A stretch of DNA of 40,022 nt from Cyanobacteria bacterium QS_8_64_29 (lineage in GTDB: Bacteria > Cyanobacteriota > Cyanobacteriia > Cyanobacteriales > Rubidibacteraceae), in NCBI GenBank assembly GCA_003022125.1, contig PXQH01000026.1, positions 1 through 40,022 on the forward strand. Direction: 5' to 3'. Below, piece after piece: positions 28,778-36,909 of this stretch. The position numbers and the translations under genes are program-made. Each line of letters opens with the position of its first letter. Position 1 is the first letter of the stretch. Below the pieces are notes generated by a model. That model did not search any database, was not told where the DNA came from, and worked only from the letters and a program-made list of their open reading frames with translations.

Positions 28778-30013
28778 TCAGGCATCGGCGGGGCCCACGG
28801 CTGCGATCGCCGCCTCCAGCGCCAGCAAGACGTGCGTCCAGTGCGTGCCGCCTTGGCAGAAGGCAATGTAGGGCTCGCGCAGGGGGCCATCCGCCGACAG
28901 CTCGGCCGTGCTGCCCTCAACGAAGGTACCGCCGGCCATGACCAACTCGCTGTCGTAGCCGGGCATGGGGGCCGGCACCGGCTCCAGGTGCGCGTCCACC
29001 GGCGAGTGCTGCTGCAGGGCGCGGCAAAACGCCACCAATTTATCGCGCGAGCCCAGCCGGATGGCTTGGATGACATCGCGCTGGGGATCCGCAGGGCCGG
29101 GATTAACGGCATACCCCAGGCGGTGGAAAGCCCGCGCCATAGCGTGGTTGCCCTTGAGGGCTTCGCCCACTACCTGGGGCGCCAGGAACAGCCCTTGGAA
29201 CAGCAACCGGTTGGGAGCGAGCGTGGCGCCGCCGGCGCTGCCAATGCCGGGCGCGGTCAGCCGGCAGGCGGCTGCCTCCACCAGATCGGCCCGGCCGGCC
29301 ACGTAGCCGCCGGCGGGAGCCAGCGTGCCGCCCGGGTTTTTGATCAGCGAGCCCGCGATGAGGTCGGCGCCTACCTGAGGCGGTTCCTGCGCTTGGGCGA
29401 ACTCGCCGTAGCAATTGTCGACCAGGCAGATCGCCTCCGGGTTCTGGCGCTTGACGCGCGCGACAATGCCCTCAATGTCGGCAATGGATAGGCTCTCGCG
29501 CCAGGCGTAGCCGCAGGAGCGCTGGATCAGGACTAGGCGCGTGTTGGCGCCCACAGCCTCCTCGAGCGCCGCCCAGTCGAGGCGCTGGCCTTCTGTTAGC
29601 GGCAGCTCCCGGTAGCCGACGCCGAACTCACGCAGCGATCCCTGCCCGCGCCCGCGCAGGCCGATGACTTCCTCCAGCGTGTCGTAGGGGGAACCCGCAA
29701 CGGCCAGGATCTCGTCTCCCGGGCGCAGGACGCCAAACAGCGCGCAGGTAATCGCGTGGGTCCCCGAGACAAAGTGGCCGCGCACGAGAGCTGCCTCAGC
29801 CCCCACCACGCGGGCAAAGATGCCATCGAGGGTCTCGCGCCCCAGATCGTCGTGTCCGTAGCCGGTGCTGCCGGCAAAGTGCCGGCTGCCCAGCCGGTAG
29901 GCCCGAAAGGCTTCCAGGACTTTGGCAAGATTGTATTTGACTTGGGCGTCAATTTCGCCGAAGATCGGGACGAGTTCGGTCTCGACTTGCGATAGCAGCT
30001 GCCAACGGTCCAT
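28778..30013 (-). CDS. Methionine gamma-lyase/aluminium-resistance family PLP protein
   Basis: A 411-residue PLP fold-type I protein of the family usually named methionine gamma-lyase family or aluminium resistance protein (YnbB-like). The PLP lysine is in GSLIKNPGG, and FAGSTGYGHDD and LVDNCYGEF are other landmark blocks. The true reaction is not established for the family; C-S lyase activity is predicted. ATG at 30013. It is divergent from desC, with a 97-base gap that contains a hairpin. Confidence 0.9.
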   Translation of the reverse strand: MDRWQLLSQVETELVPIFGEIDAQVKYNLAKVLEAFRAYRLGSRHFAGSTGYGHDDLGRETLDGIFARVVGAEAALVRGHFVSGTHAITCALFGVLRPGDEILAVAGSPYDTLEEVIGLRGRGQGSLREFGVGYRELPLTEGQRLDWAALEEAVGANTRLVLIQRSCGYAWRESLSIADIEGIVARVKRQNPEAICLVDNCYGEFAQAQEPPQVGADLIAGSLIKNPGGTLAPAGGYVAGRADLVEAAACRLTAPGIGSAGGATLAPNRLLFQGLFLAPQVVGEALKGNHAMARAFHRLGYAVNPGPADPQRDVIQAIRLGSRDKLVAFCRALQQHSPVDAHLEPVPAPMPGYDSELVMAGGTFVEGSTAELSADGPLREPYIAFCQGGTHWTHVLLALEAAIAAVGPADA

Positions 30014-30043
30014 AGGCCACCCAAGCGCGCGCTTGCCAGCGTA

Positions 30044-30065
30044 CGTTTCCCCTTAGAGGGGAACG
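30044..30065. promoter_or_regulatory. Inverted repeat in the divergent desC promoter region
   Basis: CGTTTCCCC and GGGGAACG pair around a TTAGA loop, 8 bp with one bulged T. It sits in the 97-base divergent region, about 45 bases before the desC ATG and about 30 bases before the opposite gene. It could be an operator or a leader hairpin. The sequence alone cannot tell. Confidence 0.35.
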
Positions 30066-30110
30066 CCAACGCTCGAGTTCGAATTCTGCCGCACCGCTTG
30101 AGATAATTGC

Positions 30111-30965
30111 ATGACGAGCGCATCAACTTCTCCCGCTCCGCCCCGAAAACTGCTCTGGTCGGTCGTTTTCTACCTGGGCGCCATCCACGCCCTGGCGCTG
30201 CTCGCGCTGTGGCCGGCCACTTTTAGCTGGCCCGCCGTGGGTGTGGCGCTGCTGCTGCACTGGATAACCGGCGGATTGGGAGTAACGCTAGGCTTTCACC
30301 GCCTGGTCAGCCATCGCAGCTTTACAGTGCCCAAGTGGCTGGAGTACTTGCTGGTTACCTGCGGCACGCTCTCGGCCCAAGGTGGGGTCATCAATTGGGT
30401 AGGGCTGCACCGCATGCACCACCGCTACTCCGACACCGAGCCCGACCCCCACAATGCCAACGCTGGCTTTGGGTGGAGCCACATGGGTTGGATGCTCTAC
30501 GACATTCCGGCCAACCACGCCGTGTACCGCTACACCAAAGACATCGCCGGCGATCCGGTGTATCGCTTTCTACAAAGGAACTTTATTTCGCTGCAGGTCG
30601 TTTTGGGCGGACTGCTCTACCTGTTGGGGGGTTGGCCCTTTGTCGTCTGGGGCGTCTTCGTTCGCCTAGTGGCCGTATTCCATTGCACGTGGTTCGTCAA
30701 CAGCGCCACGCACGCCTTCGGCTACCGCAACTTTGACTGCGACGATCTGTCCAAAAACTGTTGGTGGGTGGCCTTGGTAACCTACGGCGAGGGCTGGCAC
30801 AACAACCATCACGCCTATCCCTACTCGGCCCGCCATGGCTTGCGCTGGTGGGAGATCGACCTCACCTGGGGGATGGTTCGGGTCCTGCAGGCCCTGGGCC
30901 TAGCACGCCACATCAAGCTGCCCCCGGCCAGCGCTAAGGCCGGTACGCCCAACCCATCGCAATAG
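30111..30965 (+). CDS. desC: Acyl-lipid Delta-9 desaturase
   Basis: A 284-residue membrane di-iron desaturase that puts the first double bond into membrane-lipid acyl chains, using ferredoxin. The three His boxes are present: HRLVSH (from residue 63), HRMHH and HNNHH. Hydrophobic pairs flank the first two boxes (LALLALWPATF and LYLLGGWPFVVWGVFVRL). It matches cyanobacterial DesC; the lipid position (sn-1 or sn-2) cannot be read. ATG at 30111. GATAAT lies at 30102-30107, too close to the ATG to be its own -10 unless the mRNA starts at the ATG. The stop overlaps the convergent zinc-ribbon gene. Confidence 0.95.
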   Translation: MTSASTSPAPPRKLLWSVVFYLGAIHALALLALWPATFSWPAVGVALLLHWITGGLGVTLGFHRLVSHRSFTVPKWLEYLLVTCGTLSAQGGVINWVGLHRMHHRYSDTEPDPHNANAGFGWSHMGWMLYDIPANHAVYRYTKDIAGDPVYRFLQRNFISLQVVLGGLLYLLGGWPFVVWGVFVRLVAVFHCTWFVNSATHAFGYRNFDCDDLSKNCWWVALVTYGEGWHNNHHAYPYSARHGLRWWEIDLTWGMVRVLQALGLARHIKLPPASAKAGTPNPSQ

Positions 30966-31277
30966 CGAGCAACAAGGCGCTGGCGATCGCAGCGCCAGCG
31001 GGATCCAAACCGCCAGCAGCACCAGCGCGATCGCCGCTATAAGGGGCCACCCCCAAAAGCGCGCGCCCGGCGTTCCCCGCCAGCGCCAAACGCGCCGGGC
31101 GGGGTAGCTGCTGGGCTGCTCGATGGCCGGCCGCCCGGCCACGGGGGTAAAAATCTGCTGGCAGCGATCACAGCCCAGCGCCTCGGTGAGGGCAATGCGC
31201 CGCAGTTGTCCGCCGCGGCGGCAAGGGCAAGGATAGACGGCGTCCAGATCCAGGGGCCGAGCTTGCCGGGAAGGCAC
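30900..31277 (-). CDS. Zinc-ribbon membrane protein, probably frameshifted near its end
   Basis: The N-terminal part has LDLDAVYPCPCRRGGQLRRI and then LTEALGCDRCQQIF, a four-Cys zinc ribbon, followed by a basic linker and a membrane helix (LIAAIALVLLAVWIPLAL). I recall similar proteins of about 110-130 residues across cyanobacteria, of unknown function. They usually end with a second membrane helix. Here the frame instead gives a Cys/Arg-rich tail to 30900, while another frame encodes AIASALLLAIAMGWAYRP and stops at 30934-30936. A single-base loss between about 30982 and 31003 would explain this. The GTG at 31277 is the start. The tail overlaps the end of desC on the other strand. Confidence 0.72.
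   Translation of the reverse strand: MPSRQARPLDLDAVYPCPCRRGGQLRRIALTEALGCDRCQQIFTPVAGRPAIEQPSSYPARRVWRWRGTPGARFWGWPLIAAIALVLLAVWIPLALRSPAPCCSLLRWVGRTGLSAGRGQLDVAC
30976..30996. repeat. HIP1-centred palindrome at the frameshift
   Basis: GGCGCT and AGCGCC flank GCGATCGC (30983-30990), with one unpaired G at 30982. It would be a perfect 20-base palindrome without that base. HIP1 is the frequent cyanobacterial octamer. The site lies where the zinc-ribbon gene changes frame. Confidence 0.7.
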
Positions 31278-31315
31278 AGCAGGCGCTCGCGATGGGCGAT
31301 GGAGAAAACGTCAGA

Positions 31316-31344
31316 CAGCCCCAGCGCGCGAGCCAGCGGGGCTG
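31316..31344 (-). terminator. Candidate terminator of tRNA-Gly
   Basis: On the minus strand, 24 bases after the tRNA 3' end, CAGCCCC pairs with GGGGCTG (7 bp) around a 15-base GC-rich interior. A TTTT run follows 7 bases later (31308-31305). It fits an intrinsic terminator for the tRNA gene. Confidence 0.45.
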
Positions 31345-31367
31345 CCTGATGCGATCAAGTGGCTAAA

Positions 31368-31439
31368 AGCGGGTAACGCGATTCGAACGCGCGACATTCA
31401 CCTTGGCAAGGTGACGCTCTACCGCTGAGCTATACCCGC
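31368..31439 (-). tRNA. trnG-GCC: tRNA-Gly (anticodon GCC)
   Basis: A 72-base cloverleaf on the minus strand: the acceptor GCGGGTA pairs with TACCCGC, with discriminator T. The D arm is AGCTCAGCGGTAGAGC, the anticodon stem-loop CACCTTGCCAAGGTG with anticodon GCC, and the T arm carries GTTCGAATC. The 3' CCA is not encoded, so the CCA-adding enzyme is needed. It decodes GGC and GGU. Confidence 0.97.
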
Positions 31440-31480
31440 CCGTTTGCGCTACTTAATGTGTCACAGCCATTGGGGCGCTG

Positions 31481-32044
31481 TCAATGCGCTTGCGAGCGCT
31501 CTGGGTCCTCCGAGACCGGCAGCACGGGGGAGGTACCGTCCGGGGCGAGCTCGTGATCGGCCGCTGGCGGCACTTGCCGCATGAGGTTGGCCATCTCGAG
31601 CGCGTTCATGGCGTAGTCCCAACCCTGGTTGGTTTTGACGCCCGCCCGCTCGAGCGCCTGCTGCATGGTCTCGGCAGTGACGATGCCATAGATTGCCGGT
31701 ACGCCGCTCTGGAAGCCCGCCGCGGCAATGCCTTTGGCCGCCTCGCTGGCAACGTAATCAAAATGCGGCGTCTCGCCGCGAATGAGCGCCCCCAGGCAGA
31801 TGATGGCGTCGTAGCGCCGCGACGAAGCCAGCCGCCGCGCCACCAGCGGGATTTCAAAGCTGCCCGGCACCCAGGCGTAGTCGATCTGGTCGCCTTCGGG
31901 GCTGGTATCGAGGCCGTGGCGCTTGAGGCAGTCCTGGCAGCCGGCCAGCAGCTTGCCCGTCACCAGATCGTTAAAGCGGCCGATAACGACCGCCAGCCGC
32001 AGCGAGCCCGGATCGGGGGCAAGATGGCCTTCAAAAACTGCCAT
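31481..32044 (-). CDS. ribH: 6,7-dimethyl-8-ribityllumazine synthase
   Basis: A 187-residue lumazine synthase catalysing the next-to-last step of riboflavin synthesis. Blocks seen are [42 protein letters not shown] and [11 protein letters not shown]. The last ~30 residues form a loose acidic, proline-rich tail beyond the usual ~155 residues. It begins 9 bases after psbZ; the psbZ-ribH pair is, as I recall, common in cyanobacteria, so co-transcription is likely. ATG at 32044. Confidence 0.96.
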   Translation of the reverse strand: MAVFEGHLAPDPGSLRLAVVIGRFNDLVTGKLLAGCQDCLKRHGLDTSPEGDQIDYAWVPGSFEIPLVARRLASSRRYDAIICLGALIRGETPHFDYVASEAAKGIAAAGFQSGVPAIYGIVTAETMQQALERAGVKTNQGWDYAMNALEMANLMRQVPPAADHELAPDGTSPVLPVSEDPERSQAH

Positions 32045-32053
32045 GCGGGCCGC

Positions 32054-32233
32054 TCAGACCACAAAGAAGTTCAACACGCCCACCAGTAGGACCAGCGCCA
32101 CCCAAATGCTGGACCCCACGTAGAGAATGGGTTGGGCGTTGTTGCCCCCGGCCAAAACCACCGGCGCCCCAATGACCAAGGCGAATGACAGCACGACCAA
32201 CGCCGTTAGCGCGAGTTGAAATAGGATGAGCAT
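32054..32233 (-). CDS. psbZ: Photosystem II protein PsbZ
   Basis: A 59-residue protein with two membrane helices joined by a short loop (IGAPVVLAGGNNAQPILYVG), the typical PsbZ design; PsbZ is a core-edge subunit of photosystem II (about 62 residues in relatives). The ATG at 32233, with GGGAGAA 8 bases upstream, gives the start MLILFQLALTALVVLSFAL. A longer frame to 32284 would add a non-membrane segment and is rejected. It is transcribed with ribH. Its presence shows that the organism makes a conventional PSII. Confidence 0.97.
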   Translation of the reverse strand: MLILFQLALTALVVLSFALVIGAPVVLAGGNNAQPILYVGSSIWVALVLLVGVLNFFVV

Positions 32234-32401
32234 CAGCTTCGTTCTCCCAACGCAGCCTTGCACGATGGCAGAAAACGCCCGCACGGAGCGCTTCTCCGTG
32301 GCAGCTAACCTATCAGATCCCGCCGGCAGCCTGGTGTAAGGAATTATTAACTGGCCCGGCGGCGGTGCGCTGCTGCGATTGCCTTTATTTATTTTTATAA
32401 C

Positions 32402-33943
32402 ATGGCCCGCACGCCCGAACGCCTGAGCGCGGCCGAGGCGGGGTTGCCAGGATGGCGAGCGCGCCTGCCTGCGGCCCTGCGACAGCTGCTGGACGATGCC
32501 GCCCGAGCGGCCGGCGAGCGCGGCTGGTGCCTGTACGCCGTGGGGGGTGCCGTCCGGGACTGGCTGCTGGCGCCACCGCAGGTGCCGCTGGGCGGGCAGG
32601 AGCTGGATCTGGTGGCCGACGGCTGCGATCGCGCGGCTGAGGCCGGGGCCGGCCTGGCAATCGCGCGCGCGCTACACGTGCAGTACCCGGAAGCTCGGCT
32701 GCAGCTGCACCAAGCCTTCCAAACCGCAGCCCTGCACTGGCACGCGCACCCGGCGCTGGGCTCGCTCGAGCTCGATGTGGCTACGGCGCGGCGCGAAGTC
32801 TACCTCCACCCGGCGGCCAATCCCGAGGTGGAACCCAGCGCTATCGGGGAGGACCTGGCCCGGCGCGATTTCAGCATCAACGCCTTGGCCCTGGGCCTCA
32901 ACGGCCCCAATGCCGACGTGCTGCTGGATCGCTTCGGCGGGCTGGCCGACCTGCAGGTCGGCCGCATCCGCATCCTGCACGCCGATAGTTTCACCGACGA
33001 TCCCACCCGGATCTATCGGGCCGTCAAATACGCCACGCGGCTGAGCTTCGAACTCGCCCCCGAGACGGCAGCAGCCGCCCGCCGCGCTACCGCCAGCGGC
33101 ACCTACGAGCGCTACCGCAGCGGTCGCGCCCCAGCCCTGCAAGCGCGGCTCGGGGCCGAGCTGCAAGCGATCGCGCAAGCCCCTCACTGGCAGCCTGCGC
33201 TGCGGCAGCTGGCGCAGCTGGACGCTCTACGCTGCCTCCACCCCCAACTGAGCTTGGATGCGGGCCAGTGGCGACAGCTGCACCGCCTGGCGCGCTGGTT
33301 GCCGCGCTGGGATCCCCAGGGCCAGTGGGCGCACGGGCAGCTGCGCCTGGAGGCCCTACTGGCTGGACTGCCACCCCGCGATCGCCCGCGGGTGGCGGCC
33401 GAGCTGGCGCTACCCGGCAAAAGCCGGCAGCGTCTAGCGCAGCTCCAGGACGCCTGGCAGCAGATCCGGGCGGGGTTGCGCGCCTACCAGGCGCGCCCCG
33501 AACGCGATCGCCGGGCCCTAGCCGACCGGCGGCAGGCCGAGCGCGGCGCCCTCTTGCACTACCAGGGCCAGTACGAGCCCCAACCGCCGTCCGCGCTGCG
33601 CCGTGCCTGCGAGCGGCTGGAGCAGTACGGCTACCTGCCCAGCGAAGCCGAGGCTTTACTGTGCCTGTACGGGGCGCCGCTGCTGCTGCTGGTAGGCGTG
33701 CGGCTGCCGCCCGCCCAGCGGCGCGCCGTGTGGTGCTACCGGCAGTATTGGTCGCGGGTGGAATCGCCGCTGAGCGGCCGCGACCTCAAGGCGCTGGGCT
33801 ACGCGCCCGGTCCCCAGTTCGCGCAGCTGCTGGGGGCGGCGCGGGCGGCTTGCCTAGACGGGGTTATTGGGGACGCTCCCACCGAGACGGAGATCCGCAA
33901 CCAGGCGATCGCCTACCTACAAGCCTGCAGCCCCCACGGCTAG
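32402..33943 (+). CDS. cca: CCA tRNA nucleotidyltransferase/poly(A) polymerase family
   Basis: A 513-residue class II nucleotidyltransferase. The head motif YAVGGAVRDWLL, the RRDFSINALAL block and DDPTRIYRAVKYATRL (DxxRxxR) are present; the C-terminal half is a helical body and tail. It should add or repair the 3' CCA of tRNAs, needed because tRNA-Gly in this window lacks an encoded CCA. The catalytic D-x-D is E-L-D here (QELDLVADG), a Glu for the first Asp. The start is doubtful: TATAAC at 32395-32400 sits directly before the ATG at 32402, so the mRNA may start at or inside the ORF. It is divergent from psbZ with a 168-base gap. Confidence 0.87.
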   Translation: MARTPERLSAAEAGLPGWRARLPAALRQLLDDAARAAGERGWCLYAVGGAVRDWLLAPPQVPLGGQELDLVADGCDRAAEAGAGLAIARALHVQYPEARLQLHQAFQTAALHWHAHPALGSLELDVATARREVYLHPAANPEVEPSAIGEDLARRDFSINALALGLNGPNADVLLDRFGGLADLQVGRIRILHADSFTDDPTRIYRAVKYATRLSFELAPETAAAARRATASGTYERYRSGRAPALQARLGAELQAIAQAPHWQPALRQLAQLDALRCLHPQLSLDAGQWRQLHRLARWLPRWDPQGQWAHGQLRLEALLAGLPPRDRPRVAAELALPGKSRQRLAQLQDAWQQIRAGLRAYQARPERDRRALADRRQAERGALLHYQGQYEPQPPSALRRACERLEQYGYLPSEAEALLCLYGAPLLLLVGVRLPPAQRRAVWCYRQYWSRVESPLSGRDLKALGYAPGPQFAQLLGAARAACLDGVIGDAPTETEIRNQAIAYLQACSPHG

Positions 33944-33978
33944 CTGCCCTAGCCCCTTCCGTTAGGATTAAAAGCAAG

Positions 33979-33984
33979 ATATAA
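33979..33984 (+). promoter_or_regulatory. Candidate -10 box (TATAAT) for the DUF6825-like gene
   Basis: AGATATAATTTG contains TATAAT about 40 bases before the ATG at 34025. AT-rich surroundings in a GC-rich region support a promoter. The -35 is not clear (TTAGGA lies about 12 bases upstream). Confidence 0.45.
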
Positions 33985-34024
33985 TTTGTTACGAAATGTT
34001 TATCGGTGCGGTTGGGAGTCGGCC

Positions 34025-34369
34025 ATGCAAAACCCTACCCTACACGCCTTTTTCGTCGGTCGGGCCCTGGCTGAAGTCTTGGGTGAGAAAGCAGAGACGG
34101 GCTTAACCGAAGTTTTGAGCGAGCTGGGCAAATTCGATGCCGAGCAGCGCGAGCGGATTCGGCAGTTCAGCGAGGAAGTCGTGGCGCGCGCAGAGCGGGA
34201 GGCCAACACGCACGCCGGCACTGGCCCGGCTCCGACGGCTGCGACCCCCTCAAACCCCAGCGCGAGCGACAATCCAGAGGACTTGCAGGCCACTATTGAC
34301 GAGCTCCGCGCCTCCATTGCCAGCGTCCGGACCGAGCTCAACCACTACAACAACCACCAATCGGCCTAA
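34025..34369 (+). CDS. Conserved cyanobacterial protein of unknown function (DUF6825-like)
   Basis: A 114-residue protein. The first half is predicted helical with a conserved-looking block (HAFFVGRALAEVLGEK, then LTEVLSELGKFDAEQRERIR); the middle is low-complexity (Ala/Pro/Thr/Ser) and the end is a helix (LQATIDELRASIASVRTEL). I recall similar N-termini in cyanobacteria and plastids, possibly DUF6825, but am not certain. No membrane helix or known catalytic motif. The ATG at 34025 is preferred over an upstream in-frame start at 33986, where the sequence is AT-rich and promoter-like (GATATAATTTG near 33977-33987). Confidence 0.78.
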   Translation: MQNPTLHAFFVGRALAEVLGEKAETGLTEVLSELGKFDAEQRERIRQFSEEVVARAEREANTHAGTGPAPTAATPSNPSASDNPEDLQATIDELRASIASVRTELNHYNNHQSA

Positions 34370-34428
34370 AGCGCTCCCGGCGCTGCTAATCTGACCGGCA
34401 GCTCGGGCCCATTTCGTTAGGAATTAGC

Positions 34429-36180
34429 GTGTCTGTCGCGTCTCAGGACTCCAAACGCTCGCTCAAATACGCCTTCCGCCCCATTGCCTGGCACCCCGCG
34501 CGCCGGTGGGCCAAGTCTCCCCAATACCGGTGGAACCGCGAGAACTATTCGCCCGCACGGCGGCGCTTGGACATTTGGCATTTTGCCGCGCGCTTGTTGC
34601 TGCGGTTGTGGCTGGACGGCCAGCGCTGGAGCTATCTGGGTGGCTACAGCGAGGCCAAGCGGCAGGCCCGCCGCCAGGCGCTAGCGGTCTGGATCCGCGA
34701 CAGCCTGCTCGCGCTGGGCCCAACCTTCATCAAGCTGGGCCAACTGTTTTCCACCCGCGGCGACCTACTTCCCACCGAGTACGTCACGGAGCTCTCCAAG
34801 CTCCAGGACCGGGTGCCCGCCTTCGACTACGAGCAGGCCGCTGCCATTATCGAGGCGGATTTGGGCAAGCCGGTGGGCGAGCTCTTTGCCAGCTTCGAGC
34901 CCACGCCCATGGCCTCGGCCAGCCTGGGGCAAGTGCACAAAGCCCAGCTCCACAACGGCGAGGAGGTCGCGGTCAAAGTGCAGCGACCGGGCCTCAAGCG
35001 GCTGTTTAGCATCGATCTGGCCATTTTGGAGCAGGTGGCCCGCTACGTTCACAACCACCCGCAGTGGGGGCGCGGGCGCGATTGGCTGGGCGTCTACCAC
35101 GAGTGCTGCCGCATCCTGTGGCAGGAGGCGGACTATCTCAACGAAGGCCGCAATGCCGATACCTTCCGCCGCCACTTTCGCGGCGATGCGCGCGTGCGCG
35201 TACCTCGGGTCTGCTGGCGCTACACCTCGCTGCGGGTGCTGACGCTGGAGTACGTGCCCGGGATCAAAATCAGCCACCACCAGGCCCTGGACGCGGCCGG
35301 GCTGGATCGCAAGCGCCTGGCCCGCTGGGGCGCCGAGACCTACCTGGAACAGCTGCTCAACAACGGCTTTTTCCACGCCGATCCCCACCCCGGCAACCTG
35401 GCCGCGAGCCCGCAAGGGGAGCTGATCTTCTACGACTTCGGCATGATGGGGCGGATCGAGAGCGACGTCCGCGCTGGGCTGATGGAGACCCTGTTCGGCA
35501 TTAGCGAGCGCAACGCCGAGCGGGTGATGCAGTCGCTGATCGAGCTGGGCGCGCTGGCCCCAAGCGAGGACATGGGCCCCGTGCGGCGCTCGATCCAGTA
35601 CATGCTGGATCATTTTATGGACCAGCCCTTCGAGGCGCAATCCGTAAGCGAAATTGGCGACGACCTCTACGAGATCGCCTACGACCAACCCTTTCGCTTT
35701 CCGGCCACCTTCACCTTCGTCATGCGGGCCTTTTCCACCCTAGAGGGGGTAGGCAAGGGCCTGGATCCCGACTTTGACATAATGGAGGTCGCCCAACCCT
35801 TTGCGTCCGATCTGATGGCACGCCGATCCAGCAGCGGCAACACGGTTTTTGACGAGCTTGGGCGCCAGGCCGCCCAAGCTAGCAACACGGCGCTGGGCCT
35901 ACCGCGGCGCCTGGACGAGACCATCGACAAGCTCGAGCGCGGCGACCTGCGCGTGCGGGTGCGCTCGATCGAATCCGATCGCATCCTGCGCCGCCTCAGC
36001 GGCATCCAGCAGGGAACCAACTACACGCTGATTGCCAGTACCCTGACGCTCTCGGCGACGATCTTGCTGGTCAACGGCTACGCCATTTTGGCTGGGGTCG
36101 TGGTTGTGGGGGCCGCTGGCGCCGGATTTGCTTTTTGGCGGCTGGTGCGGCGTCTGGATCGCATGGACCGCATGTCCTAG
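34429..36180 (+). CDS. ABC1/AarF (UbiB-type) kinase family protein
   Basis: A 583-residue atypical kinase. Family marks are KLGQLFSTRGDLLP (KxGQ), the Ala-rich loop PMASASLGQVHKAQL in place of the usual P-loop, the ATP lysine Lys183 in VAVKVQRPG, the catalytic HADPHPGNL and the metal-binding YDFGMMG. Two hydrophobic helices end the protein, so it is membrane-bound. ABC1 proteins support quinone or prenyl-lipid metabolism; cyanobacterial and plastid members are linked to tocopherol and plastoquinone homeostasis. GTG at 34429 follows TTAGGA. A PP2C gene starts 3 bases after its stop, suggesting linked expression. Confidence 0.94.
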   Translation: MSVASQDSKRSLKYAFRPIAWHPARRWAKSPQYRWNRENYSPARRRLDIWHFAARLLLRLWLDGQRWSYLGGYSEAKRQARRQALAVWIRDSLLALGPTFIKLGQLFSTRGDLLPTEYVTELSKLQDRVPAFDYEQAAAIIEADLGKPVGELFASFEPTPMASASLGQVHKAQLHNGEEVAVKVQRPGLKRLFSIDLAILEQVARYVHNHPQWGRGRDWLGVYHECCRILWQEADYLNEGRNADTFRRHFRGDARVRVPRVCWRYTSLRVLTLEYVPGIKISHHQALDAAGLDRKRLARWGAETYLEQLLNNGFFHADPHPGNLAASPQGELIFYDFGMMGRIESDVRAGLMETLFGISERNAERVMQSLIELGALAPSEDMGPVRRSIQYMLDHFMDQPFEAQSVSEIGDDLYEIAYDQPFRFPATFTFVMRAFSTLEGVGKGLDPDFDIMEVAQPFASDLMARRSSSGNTVFDELGRQAAQASNTALGLPRRLDETIDKLERGDLRVRVRSIESDRILRRLSGIQQGTNYTLIASTLTLSATILLVNGYAILAGVVVVGAAGAGFAFWRLVRRLDRMDRMS

Positions 36181-36183
36181 CCC

Positions 36184-36909
36184 ATGCAACCCAGCTTTGC
36201 CGGTGCCAGCGACTGCGGCCGGGTGCGCGCCAGCAACCAGGACCGCTACTGCAGCGACCCGCAAGGGCGCTTTTTCCTGGTGGCCGACGGCATGGGCGGC
36301 CACGCCGGGGGCGAGCGCGCCAGCGAGCTCGCCATTGCCACGGTGCGCGATTGCCTCGCCCAGGACTGGGACACCGCTACCGACCCGGGCGCGCTGCTGG
36401 TCGAGGCCATCGCGGCGGCCAACACCGCCATCACCACCGAGCAGGGCCAACACCCGGAGCGCTCGCAGATGGGCACCACTCTGGTAGCGCTGGCCCTGCG
36501 CGAGGAGCAGGCATGGTGCGCTCACGTGGGCGATTCGCGCCTCTATCGGCTGCGCGCTAGCGAGCTAGTCCAGCTCACCGCCGACCACAACTGGGCAGCC
36601 CAGGCCGTGCGCGCCGGGGAGCTCTCCCCCGAGCAGGCCCGCAGCCACCCTTACCGCAACCTGCTGGTGCAGTGCCTGGGGCAGACTCCGCCGCCAACGC
36701 CCGAGGTTGCACCACTGGCGGTGCAGGCCGGCGATCGCTGGCTGCTGTGCAGCGACGGCCTCAACGGCGAGCTCACCGATGCCGAGATTCGCGACAGCTG
36801 GCAGGCCAGCGACAGCTGCCAGGCCGCCGTCGAGGTCCTAATTGCTGCGGCCAAGGCGCGCGGCGGCTCGGACAACATTACCGCCGTGGCGGTCGCGGCG
36901 CCGTCCTAG
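36184..36909 (+). CDS. PP2C-type serine/threonine protein phosphatase
   Basis: A 241-residue single-domain PPM phosphatase of the bacterial Stp1/PphA type. The metal-binding motifs are present: NQDRYC, VADGMGGHAGGERAS, MGTTLVALAL, VGDSRLYRL, CSDGLNGELTD and GGSDNITAV. In cyanobacteria, PphA dephosphorylates phospho-PII; whether this is that enzyme cannot be judged. The ATG at 36184 is 3 bases after the ABC1 kinase stop, so the two are very likely co-transcribed. It converges with the gmhB-like gene, overlapping by 4 bases. Confidence 0.95.
   Translation: MQPSFAGASDCGRVRASNQDRYCSDPQGRFFLVADGMGGHAGGERASELAIATVRDCLAQDWDTATDPGALLVEAIAAANTAITTEQGQHPERSQMGTTLVALALREEQAWCAHVGDSRLYRLRASELVQLTADHNWAAQAVRAGELSPEQARSHPYRNLLVQCLGQTPPPTPEVAPLAVQAGDRWLLCSDGLNGELTDAEIRDSWQASDSCQAAVEVLIAAAKARGGSDNITAVAVAAPS

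Noticed and set aside
30102-30107. GATAAT as the -10 box of desC
   Set aside because: It is only 3 bases before the ATG, so the RNA would start inside the gene; no other desC start codon fits.
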